Origin: a virus
DNA length: 21,020 nucleotides
Virus record (IMG/VR): IMGVR_UViG_3300047564_000517
Span: 1 to 21,020 of that record
Strand: one strand, 5' to 3'
Of the stretch, positions 13,957-19,679 are shown one piece after another. The translations under genes were made by a program, and so were the position numbers. Within the stretch, counting starts at the first letter, position 1; the number at the start of each line of letters is the position of its first letter. Under the pieces are notes generated by a model that was not told where the DNA came from, did not search any database, and saw only the letters and a list, made by a program, of their open reading frames with translations.

Positions 13957-14103
13957 TCAAATGCTACACATAAAAGAAGAGGCGCCCCGTGAGAGACGCC
14001 TCTTGAGTGCCTGACGACGAGCCTTGGCTTGTCGTAATGCCTGTGGCTTCAGTTTTCGTTTCTGTGGTTTGTTTGAGTGCTTCTGCCAGTTTGGAAGTTG
14101 CAT
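13957..14103 (-). CDS. Small highly basic protein, 48 aa
   Basis: The ORF begins MQLPNWQKHSNKPQKRKLKP, continues RQAKARRQALKRRLSRG and ends ASSFMCSI. About a third of residues are Lys or Arg, suggesting nucleic-acid binding. GGATC lies just before the ATG. It follows gp46 by 16 nt and is the last gene of the gp55-gp46 unit; its final codons contain the terminator hairpin. No family recognised. It could be a chance frame, but its length, position and consistent base use favour a real gene. Confidence 0.5.
   Translation of the reverse strand: MQLPNWQKHSNKPQKRKLKPQALRQAKARRQALKRRLSRGASSFMCSI
13971..14004 (-). terminator. Intrinsic terminator of the gp55-gp46 operon
   Basis: Perfect 8-bp arms AAGAGGCG (13977-13984) and CGCCTCTT (13997-14004) with a 12-nt loop, followed by CTTTTA on the minus strand. 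It overlaps the 3' end of the 48-aa ORF and precedes the late box at 13945-13952. Confidence 0.7.
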
Positions 14104-14119
14104 GAGATCCGGTGCGTAC

Positions 14120-16258
14120 TCATCCCATTATGTATGAGAAGTTCTTCTTTTTGTCAATCCGCATGACACTTTCAAATTTGTCTTCTAAGCCACTCTTATG
14201 AGAAATCACGAACACATTAGCATCCTTAATGACATACCGAATAATCTTCAAGAAGTCTTCGGTGCCAGCAGAATCCAATGAGCTATCAAACACCTCATCA
14301 AAAATAATAAGGTTACAAGATACAGAGTTCTTGAGCTTGGCTACTTCTCTCCAGGCAAACAAGAGTGACAGATTGATTCTAGACTTCTCACCTTCACTGA
14401 ATGAACTATAAGAGAAGTCCTCGTGAATCGGAGACTCAACAGATTCTTCAAAGTTCTCATTGAGTCTAAAGTTGATGTAGAAGTCCATCATCTGTAGATA
14501 ACGGTTAATCTGTTGATTAATAAGAGGTAGATATTTCTTAATAATCTTTGACTTGACTCCGTTGTCTTTCAGTAATAAATAAGCAAAGTCGTGATAATGA
14601 ATCAACTCGTTCTTGGAAGACAAGTCCTCAAACGTCTGGTTCAGACCTTGCTCGTAATCTCTCAGCTTCTCATGTTCAGTATTTCGGTTCTCAAGTTGTT
14701 CGGTAATCTTTTGAATCTCTGACTCAAAATCTTTGATTTGTCTCTGAATACTAGAAATGCGAGTATTGTTCTGAGAGATGTCATTCGTGAGTTTGGTGAT
14801 TTGCCTGGAGAGAGTCAGGAACCGTGATTCTCTGTCTTCCTCAGCCTGAATGGCCTGCTCAAGCTTGGTATAACCATCATGTAGTTCTTTAGCCTTTTGT
14901 TCGGCTTCACTAATCTTATTTAACCGAAACTCCTCGTCAATATCTTGAGTGCAAGTTGGACAAACTGTATTCTCCTTGAAGAACTTATGGTCTCTTGTGA
15001 TGCACGATACCTTTTGAGAAATCTTACCTTTAAGGTTTCCAAGTTCCTTAAGTTTAGCAGCAGCACCTTGAAGAGATTCTAAGTCCTTAGATAGTTCTTC
15101 AATGGATTCCTCTAGAGACTTATTATGAGTCATATAAGACTCAGATTCTTTTAGAAGAGACTCAATCTTTATTTGACGTTGGGCAATGTTTTCTTTACCA
15201 CGATTCTCCAGTTCATCAATAAAGTTCTGTTGCATCTGAACCTTATCTTTGAGAGACTCTTTCTTAAGTTCTAGAGTCCTTATATCGTCTTTGAGTGTCT
15301 TGATTTTTTCTTTGATGATGCTATTCATTGAAGAGAAAATCTTGATGTCCAAGAGGTCCTCAATCACTTCTCTACGGTGAGCCGGAGAGAGTTGCATAAA
15401 GGGAACAAAGTTACTGCTACCGATAATGACGATTTGAGTAAATGCTCTGTAGTTCATCTTCAGAACAGTCTGCTCAAACCATTTCTGTTGGTCAATGGTT
15501 GAGGCAGTCTGGTCAATTAGAGAGCCATTACGATAAATCTCAAAGATGTTTGGCTTTATGCCCCTTCGGACCTTATATTGTGTGGTTCCTATGGTGAACT
15601 CAACTTCAACTAGACAATCCCTCTCATTGATTGAGTTGACAAGTTGAGGTTTATTGATTCCACGGAACGATTTGCCGAACAATGAGAACGTGAGGGCATC
15701 AAGCATTGTGGAATTATGAGACACAATTCCATTAGCATAAAACTCGTGGACATCTGCAACCTGAAGGTCGTAAAGGTCTTCCTTATCGGGCTCAAGAATA
15801 ATCTCCACAATCTTCTCTTTACCGTGTTTGGTAAGAAGAAAGTCATCTCTTAGGTCCTTTGCCTTAACCCAAGTATCGTTTGAAAAGAGGAGGTGGTCGG
15901 GGGATACAGAGATACTCTTACCACTCTCTAGGACAAAGGTTAGTACTTCCGAGTTGCGTGCAGTAATACCAGCAGCTTCAATAGTCTTATACCCAAAGCG
16001 TGTAAGAACTTTAAGTTGACCAACGAGTTCTGGTTGATTGTAATATAAGTCGGCAACTTCTTTTACGGTGAATATTGGCTGCTGAATCGTATGTTCGGTA
16101 CAATACTCAACTTCAATCAAAGTGTTACCGCGCAAACACTTACCTTGGCCATTAGCACCCATCAGACACGTAGTCCTCGCCTTTTTAAAATCAATCTCAG
16201 TGAATTGATTCCCAAAGGACATAAAGTTCTTGAACCTTATCTTCTCAAAGTCAATCAT
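14120..16258 (-). CDS. gp46: Recombination nuclease subunit gp46 (Rad50/SbcC-like) interrupted by an intein
   Basis: gp46 is the SMC-like ATPase of the gp46/gp47 complex that resects DNA ends for recombination-dependent replication. The precursor is 712 aa; without the intein it is 570 aa (T4 560). The N-terminus IRFKNFMSFGNQFTEID and Walker A GANGQGK (34-40) are followed by intein residues 41-182 and then STMLDALTFSLFGKSFRG. Long coiled coils flank a CPTC zinc hook (within NTVCPTCTQDIDEE). The ABC signature is FSEGEKSRINLSLLFAW and Walker B is LIIFDEVFDSSLD. The P-loop Ser is supplied by the residue after the intein, so splicing is needed for activity. It is separated from gp47 by two small genes. 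Confidence 0.95.
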   Translation of the reverse strand: MIDFEKIRFKNFMSFGNQFTEIDFKKARTTCLMGANGQGKCLRGNTLIEVEYCTEHTIQQPIFTVKEVADLYYNQPELVGQLKVLTRFGYKTIEAAGITARNSEVLTFVLESGKSISVSPDHLLFSNDTWVKAKDLRDDFLLTKHGKEKIVEIILEPDKEDLYDLQVADVHEFYANGIVSHNSTMLDALTFSLFGKSFRGINKPQLVNSINERDCLVEVEFTIGTTQYKVRRGIKPNIFEIYRNGSLIDQTASTIDQQKWFEQTVLKMNYRAFTQIVIIGSSNFVPFMQLSPAHRREVIEDLLDIKIFSSMNSIIKEKIKTLKDDIRTLELKKESLKDKVQMQQNFIDELENRGKENIAQRQIKIESLLKESESYMTHNKSLEESIEELSKDLESLQGAAAKLKELGNLKGKISQKVSCITRDHKFFKENTVCPTCTQDIDEEFRLNKISEAEQKAKELHDGYTKLEQAIQAEEDRESRFLTLSRQITKLTNDISQNNTRISSIQRQIKDFESEIQKITEQLENRNTEHEKLRDYEQGLNQTFEDLSSKNELIHYHDFAYLLLKDNGVKSKIIKKYLPLINQQINRYLQMMDFYINFRLNENFEESVESPIHEDFSYSSFSEGEKSRINLSLLFAWREVAKLKNSVSCNLIIFDEVFDSSLDSAGTEDFLKIIRYVIKDANVFVISHKSGLEDKFESVMRIDKKKNFSYIMG
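15713..16138 (-). other. Mini-intein in the gp46 Walker A loop (142 aa)
   Basis: Residues 41-182 start with Cys (TGT at 16138-16136) and end with His-Asn (AAT at 15715-15713), followed by +1 Ser183 (TCC). Block A is CLRGNTLIEV; block B-like is SISVSPDHLLFS; block F/G is LYDLQVADVHEFYANGIVSHN, abbreviated here in two parts around VHEFYA. No endonuclease motif is present and there is no room for one. Insertion is between the Walker A Lys and Ser, the same position as in UvsX, but the two inteins share little sequence outside the splicing blocks. Confidence 0.93.
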
Positions 16259-16267
16259 TCGGTATTA

Positions 16268-16462
16268 TCAGTTAGATTTATTGGTTTTATTAAGCTGCCC
16301 TTTAGTAGAACGTCGAAATTTTAGTGGTGGAGGACCACTCGGTCGGTTAATATTTTCGTGGGTAAAACTGCGTCTCCAATCTGGGTCTTGGACCCGAGGG
16401 GGTCTAGCAAAAGTTACACTCAAAAAGAACCCACATAAACAACCAAAAATAAACTCAACCAT
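16268..16462 (-). CDS. Small protein with N-terminal membrane segment, 64 aa
   Basis: The ORF begins MVEFIFGCLCGFFLSVTFA, a single hydrophobic segment with two cysteines, followed by a basic, proline-rich tail (RPPRVQDPDWRRSF, then SGPPPLKFRRSTKGQ). It fills the space between the DUF3110-like gene and gp46, ending 9 nt before the gp46 ATG. A GGAAA lies about 10 nt before its start. A short membrane-anchored phage protein is plausible; function is unknown. The remaining 40 nt upstream show no further feature. Confidence 0.6.
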   Translation of the reverse strand: MVEFIFGCLCGFFLSVTFARPPRVQDPDWRRSFTHENINRPSGPPPLKFRRSTKGQLNKTNKSN

Positions 16463-16502
16463 TTACAAGTTTTCCAGATTTATCTTACAAAATGCATATT
16501 CT

Positions 16503-16778
16503 TCAAATAAACTCATTATCGCTAGTTTGTGGTGGGATTACAATATCGTTTTTGGTGAATATTCGGTACTGATAATCGTGAAGGGCACAGGCTTTTTTAA
16601 CCAGGTCTTCTTCCACTTCCATAACATTCATCTCTGGGTAATCATCTTCCTCTAGCAACATTGCAAACCGAACAGCATCATCTTCCTCCTCAAAGATGTA
16701 TAAGACGTGTTCTCCATACTCGTCAAGAGCAGCATAAGCACCCTCATCCTCTCGGCCAGCAATGGTGATTAGGAACAT
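16503..16778 (-). CDS. DUF3110-like protein, 91 aa
   Basis: The protein begins MFLITIAGREDEGAYAALDE and contains VLYIFEEEDDAVRFAMLLEE, then DYPEMNVMEVEEDLVKKACA and ends with VIPPQTSDNEFI. The pattern of a beta strand, FExEDDAxRFAxxLE, a P-x-x-x-V strand and a final vPP is that of DUF3110, a small family found in cyanobacteria and cyanophages. Its function is unknown. It is very acidic. Its ATG overlaps the gp47 stop (TGATG). Presence of the family is one of the stronger host hints in the window. The family call is by eye. Confidence 0.78.
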   Translation of the reverse strand: MFLITIAGREDEGAYAALDEYGEHVLYIFEEEDDAVRFAMLLEEDDYPEMNVMEVEEDLVKKACALHDYQYRIFTKNDIVIPPQTSDNEFI

Positions 16779-17815
16779 CAGACCAACTCCAGAGCTTCTT
16801 TGTAAACACCCTCCAGAATGCTAGTTATGGTTGATTTGTTTAACTCACATTCACTCTCTTCAACATAACGCTGTAGAATAGAAAATGTGTCCTCTGATTC
16901 ATAAGCCTCAAAGTGCTCTGCCTCCTCAATAGAGAAGTTTTCAACTACCTTGAGTTCGGCTACATTGGCCGAATGAATCTTATCAATGAATCTATCAAAG
17001 TTCTTCTGGCTGGTCTTTTTGCGAACAATGACCTTGACAATCTTGTTCTCATATTCAGCCACATTCAGCATCTGATGAGGAGTGTCCTCATAAAACACAT
17101 TATAGAACAACCGATAAGGATTATTGATATGAAAGTGCTCTAGAGTCTCTGTATCAAAGATAGTGAAGCCTCTTGGGTCTTCTACATCACTCCAGAACAT
17201 CTCATAAGGATTGCCCAAGTAGAACACAGTTCCATTATCAGAACGAGTGTGGTAATGACCAGAAAATACCTTTTTGAAGTTTGAAAAAATATTCGCATCA
17301 TAACCGTGGTCCTCCATTGTTAGTGTGCGACTGACCTTGAATCCTTGTAACTCTAGATGACCCATTGCCATCTTGGCCTTTGTTTTTTTAATCATCTTGA
17401 AAGACTTCTCTTGGTTCTCTGGGTTAATCCAGGGCAAGAAGAGAATGTCAAGTCCACCAATGTTAACTTCAGTTGGCTCTGAGTAAACTTTTATGTTCTT
17501 GTAATCTGCAAGGAGTAGTTCTGGTGAGTTTACTTTATTAGAAGAACGGAAGTACACATCATGGTTTCCGGTGAGCAAGTGAACGTCATAGTAAGAGAGA
17601 GGGTCTAGAACAACTCTCTTGGTCAACTCAAGTCCCACAAAGTCAATAGATTTCCGACTATCAAAAGCATCTCCTAGGTGAATAACAGTCTTAATCCCAT
17701 ACTGTTCCAGCGTTGGAAAAAAGACGTGTTTGTAGAATAGCTCAAAGTAGTCTTGGAATAACCTTGAAGACTTGCGGCACGACCAGTGGCTATCGGTAAA
17801 AATACCTACAAGCAT
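16778..17815 (-). CDS. gp47: Recombination endonuclease subunit gp47 (Mre11/SbcD-like)
   Basis: gp47 is the metallophosphoesterase nuclease partner of gp46. This 345-aa protein (T4 339 aa) has all the phosphoesterase motifs: DSH at 8-10, GDAFD with Asp49, GNHD at 83-86, GHLE with His153 and GHYH at 186-189. The C-terminal part (about 230-345) is the capping and gp46-binding region and ends in helices. It starts 2 nt after the gp55 stop and is followed with overlap by the DUF3110-like gene, so gp47 and gp46 share one transcript but are not adjacent. Confidence 0.95.
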   Translation of the reverse strand: MLVGIFTDSHWSCRKSSRLFQDYFELFYKHVFFPTLEQYGIKTVIHLGDAFDSRKSIDFVGLELTKRVVLDPLSYYDVHLLTGNHDVYFRSSNKVNSPELLLADYKNIKVYSEPTEVNIGGLDILFLPWINPENQEKSFKMIKKTKAKMAMGHLELQGFKVSRTLTMEDHGYDANIFSNFKKVFSGHYHTRSDNGTVFYLGNPYEMFWSDVEDPRGFTIFDTETLEHFHINNPYRLFYNVFYEDTPHQMLNVAEYENKIVKVIVRKKTSQKNFDRFIDKIHSANVAELKVVENFSIEEAEHFEAYESEDTFSILQRYVEESECELNKSTITSILEGVYKEALELV

Positions 17816-17817
17816 AA

Positions 17818-18315
17818 TCAGTACCGGAGCTTGATATGAATGTTCTCCTTGATGGAAGTATAATCCGAATAGTTGGAACCGTCAACCCCTCCGTCATCAG
17901 AGAATACCTCATCAAACCCAGTCTTCTCTAGAATCTTATTTTTGATTTCTAGTTGTCTCTTCTCTTTACCAATTCTACGAATAAAGGCGTAGTGAAGGAT
18001 TTGAGTGAAATATGCAAACGGGTTGCTTGACTTTGCTGGGTCAAAGTTGTGAAGATATTGGATGCAATTCTCAATACCATCACTAATCATATCATCCTTG
18101 AACATATAGTTCGCAAAGTTTGGTTTGTATGAAAGGTGATTAGCCATTTTGAGAATGCACTCCCCAATATAGCGTGGAATGGGTGGTTTTGTCAACCCAT
18201 TGTCTTTGGCTTCTTGAACTTGCTTCCGGTACTCCACCAGAGCAGCCAGAAACTCCTTGTTGTTTACGTAGTGAACTGACCGCTTACGCTTGGTCATTAC
18301 ATCAGTTGAAATCAT
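17818..18315 (-). CDS. gp55: Late-transcription sigma factor gp55
   Basis: gp55 directs host RNA polymerase to TATAAATA-type late promoters, with gp45 as the DNA-tracking activator. This 165-aa protein (T4 185 aa) contains a region-2-like core: PRYIGECILKMANHLSYKPN, MISDGIENCIQYLHNFDPAK and NPFAYFTQILHYAFIRRIGK, the last being the conserved sigma 2 segment. The acidic loop FSDDGGVDGSNYSDYTS lies near the C-terminus. The ATG at 18315 lacks a clear Shine-Dalgarno; an in-frame ATG is 18 nt downstream. A promoter at 18346-18374 lies directly upstream. Two AATAAATA boxes in this window are likely targets. Confidence 0.92.
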   Translation of the reverse strand: MISTDVMTKRKRSVHYVNNKEFLAALVEYRKQVQEAKDNGLTKPPIPRYIGECILKMANHLSYKPNFANYMFKDDMISDGIENCIQYLHNFDPAKSSNPFAYFTQILHYAFIRRIGKEKRQLEIKNKILEKTGFDEVFSDDGGVDGSNYSDYTSIKENIHIKLRY

Positions 18316-18345
18316 ATCTGGTATCTTGATTGGATTGGTGGGATG

Positions 18346-18374
18346 ATTCTAGCACACTTCTGTTGACTTGTCAA
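18346..18374 (-). promoter_or_regulatory. Sigma70-type promoter of the gp55-gp47-gp46 operon
   Basis: TTGACA (18369-18374), 17-nt spacer, TAGAAT (18346-18351) preceded by TGC on the minus strand. The TAG of the -10 box is also the stop codon of the methyltransferase-like gene. The predicted start is about 25 nt before the gp55 ATG. Confidence 0.87.
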
Positions 18375-19215
18375 GCAGTCTTGAATCTAGGTTCTTGTCG
18401 TGGTAGTCATTCAGCAAATAGTTAATCTCTTGAATAGAAAGTGCCTCCACAAAAGCCACGTTATTATAGAATCTTGAAAAGTCTACATTCATAAGAGCAT
18501 CAAGAACCCAATCATTATTTAACTTAAGAAACATTTGAGTTGTATTAGGCACCCTAGGAAATTCAGTTTTAACTTTACCACAACCTCTACCAAAAATGGT
18601 TAAAGACACATCAGCTTTATCTGGAGAAGTCTTTGTGATGTATTTTCTATCTTCAACGGAAATTTTCTTCCGTTTGTATTCTCGTTTTTCCCAAACTTGA
18701 AAAATAGTATTTAACTTACCCTTAGATTTTTTATCTGTATCATTATCGTAAATAAAATCCACATCTAAATCTAGGTCTTCAATCAAATGAAATCTTAAAT
18801 CTAACCTATTAATAACAGTCCACTTTCTCCAAGATTTAGGTACAAGAAATCCAATGTAATCAGATACTGTGGCACACTTATTAAAAAATGGAACGGATAA
18901 CTTATTCGCCCTACCAAATGGGGGGTTTGTCAGGGTAACACAATTTTTTAAGTTACCCAAGTCTTCATTCAAAAAATCTAGGGTGGGTTTAACTCTGGGA
19001 TGTTTTGGATCAATATCGTAAGAAATAATGTTTGAATAACCATTGGTTTGTATTACGTCAATAAAAGAGCCAGTCCCTCCTGCTGGCTCAAGCCAAACAA
19101 TGTTTTTATCAGAAGGTAAACGAGAAGCTATAGTATCAAAACAAATCTTAGCGGTGTTTGGTGGAGTGTAATATTGCTCCTTTCCAGTTACCCTTTTATT
19201 TTGTTTTTTGGTCAT
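18349..19215 (-). CDS. SAM-dependent DNA methyltransferase-like protein
   Basis: This 288-aa protein has N6-adenine-type methyltransferase motifs in gamma-like order: QYYTPPNTA at 14-22 (cofactor-edge motif X-like), motif I LEPAGGTGS at 42-50, acidic SAM-ribose residue in YDIDP at 66-70, and catalytic motif IV NPPFG at 97-101. After motif IV there are FLVPKSW and a C-terminal half (about 160-288) without an obvious known recognition domain. It is short for a complete restriction-type enzyme, so it could be an orphan methylase protecting phage DNA or a protein/RNA-modifying relative. It has its own promoter and looks more AT-rich than the core genes beside it (by eye), consistent with acquisition. 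It lies between gp55 and uvsW, where core genes are usually nearby. Confidence 0.85.
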   Translation of the reverse strand: MTKKQNKRVTGKEQYYTPPNTAKICFDTIASRLPSDKNIVWLEPAGGTGSFIDVIQTNGYSNIISYDIDPKHPRVKPTLDFLNEDLGNLKNCVTLTNPPFGRANKLSVPFFNKCATVSDYIGFLVPKSWRKWTVINRLDLRFHLIEDLDLDVDFIYDNDTDKKSKGKLNTIFQVWEKREYKRKKISVEDRKYITKTSPDKADVSLTIFGRGCGKVKTEFPRVPNTTQMFLKLNNDWVLDALMNVDFSRFYNNVAFVEALSIQEINYLLNDYHDKNLDSRLLDKSTEVC

Positions 19216-19240
19216 ACTGAGTCTAGTCTTGGTTATTCAT

Positions 19241-19269
19241 ATCTTAACACACTTCTGAAATCTTGTCAA
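19241..19269 (-). promoter_or_regulatory. Sigma70-type promoter of the methyltransferase-like gene
   Basis: TTGACA (19264-19269), 17-nt spacer, TAAGAT (19241-19246) with TGT before it, on the minus strand. The -35 context GGGGTTGACAAG is identical to that of the divergent plus-strand promoter at 19348. The leader to ATG 19215 is about 20 nt. Confidence 0.85.
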
Positions 19270-19332
19270 CCCCTTAAGACTCATAAGGGTTCTAATGGGC
19301 TCTGAAGGACCAATTGTGTCGAAATGTTAACC

Positions 19333-19366
19333 GTTTCAGGTAGGGGGTTGACAAGGGGTCTGAAAC
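19333..19366. promoter_or_regulatory. Inverted repeat around the plus-strand promoter -35
   Basis: GTTTCAG (19333-19339) and CTGAAAC (19360-19366) are perfect 7-bp inverted arms, 20 nt apart, that bracket the -35 box at 19348-19353 and enter the spacer. This is the layout of an operator for a dimeric repressor, but it could be chance. The interval between the two divergent promoters (19270-19332) shows no gene. Confidence 0.4.
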
Positions 19367-19376
19367 CATGTATAAT
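19348..19376 (+). promoter_or_regulatory. Perfect-consensus sigma70 promoter reading into the repeat region
   Basis: TTGACA (19348-19353), 17-nt spacer and TATAAT (19371-19376), matching the bacterial consensus at all 12 positions. Transcription should start near 19383 and cross about 300 nt with no ORF before the terminase-like gene at 19680. Confidence 0.9.
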
Positions 19377-19485
19377 CAGCTTTGTCTGGTTGCAACGGGT
19401 TATTATATCTAGATTACTTTAGAGTACTTAGATAACTCTAGATAACCTTTAGAGTACTCTAGAAAACCTTTAGAACCTTAAGAAC

Positions 19486-19501
19486 TCTAGAGTACTCTAG
19501 A
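19486..19501. repeat. 16-bp perfect palindrome TCTAGAGTACTCTAGA
   Basis: The 16 bases are identical to their reverse complement and contain two XbaI-type TCTAGA sites around GTAC. It lies within the CTAG-rich region and partly overlaps one copy of the ACTCTAGATAA repeat. Confidence 0.8.
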
Positions 19502-19526
19502 TAATACCTAAAGAACAATAAACCTA

Positions 19527-19577
19527 AACTCTAGATAAGTTCCGAAGGAACAATCCCGAAGGGATTTATCTAGAGTT
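19527..19577 (+). ncRNA. Perfect three-way junction with two GAA-capped hairpins
   Basis: Outer arms AACTCTAGATAA (19527-19538) and TTATCTAGAGTT (19566-19577) pair over 12 bp without mismatch. Inside are GTTCC-GAA-GGAAC (19539-19551) and ATCCC-GAA-GGGAT (19553-19565), two 5-bp stems with C(GAA)G triloops and one linking A. Such triloops are known to be unusually stable in both DNA and RNA. All 51 bases except the two loops and the linker are paired. The strand is given for the plus promoter, but the fold is symmetric and could form on either strand or as a cruciform. Confidence 0.7.
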
Positions 19578-19626
19578 CCTTAAGAACCCCTAATGTCCAC
19601 TATGTAGCTCTCCTAGATAACAGGGC

Positions 19627-19655
19627 TTGACAGAATCCTAGAACTGCGCTAAGAT
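19627..19655 (+). promoter_or_regulatory. Sigma70-type promoter of the terminase-like gene
   Basis: TTGACA (19627-19632), 17-nt spacer, TAAGAT (19650-19655). The predicted start is about 18 nt before the ATG at 19680. Only a weak AGG lies at a Shine-Dalgarno-like distance. Confidence 0.8.
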
Positions 19656-19679
19656 ACTCCCAACTCAAATAGGCATATT

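Larger units (their letters stand above)
19383..19610 (+). repeat. CTAG-rich repeat region, possible structured noncoding RNA
   Basis: No ORF of useful length was found on either strand across this segment. It holds direct copies of ACTCTAGATAA at 19435-19445, 19494-19504 and 19528-19538, an inverted copy TTATCTAGAGT at 19566-19576, and TTTAGAGTACT at 19418-19428 and 19448-19458. CTAG occurs about eight times. CTTAAGAACTCTAGA (about 19477-19491) can also pair, with one bulge, with TCTAGAGTTCCTTAAG (about 19570-19585), offering a fold that competes with the three-way junction. A consensus promoter lies upstream. Whether it acts as RNA, DNA structure or protein-binding array is not decided by the sequence. 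Confidence 0.6.

Noticed and set aside
14100-14127. Alternative 24-aa ORF starting on the gp46 stop (ATGA)
   Set aside because: It is in a different frame from the more convincing 48-aa basic ORF and shows no protein-like pattern.
14125-14160. TTGACA near the end of gp46 with TACATA at 17 bp
   Set aside because: The -10 is poor and both hexamers encode conserved C-terminal residues.
18166-18195. TTGACA and TATATT inside gp55 on the minus strand
   Set aside because: The spacer is 18 bp and the bases encode conserved gp55 residues; unlike the other promoters there is no TGn and no nearby gene start.
19365-19415. Short ATG frame of 14 codons after the consensus promoter
   Set aside because: Its ATG lies within the promoter upstream of the predicted start, and it is too short to support.
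19383-19610. CRISPR array or tRNA cluster as an explanation of the repeats
   Set aside because: Repeat spacing is irregular, repeats are 11 nt and palindromic, and no tRNA arms or CCA-type ends are seen.
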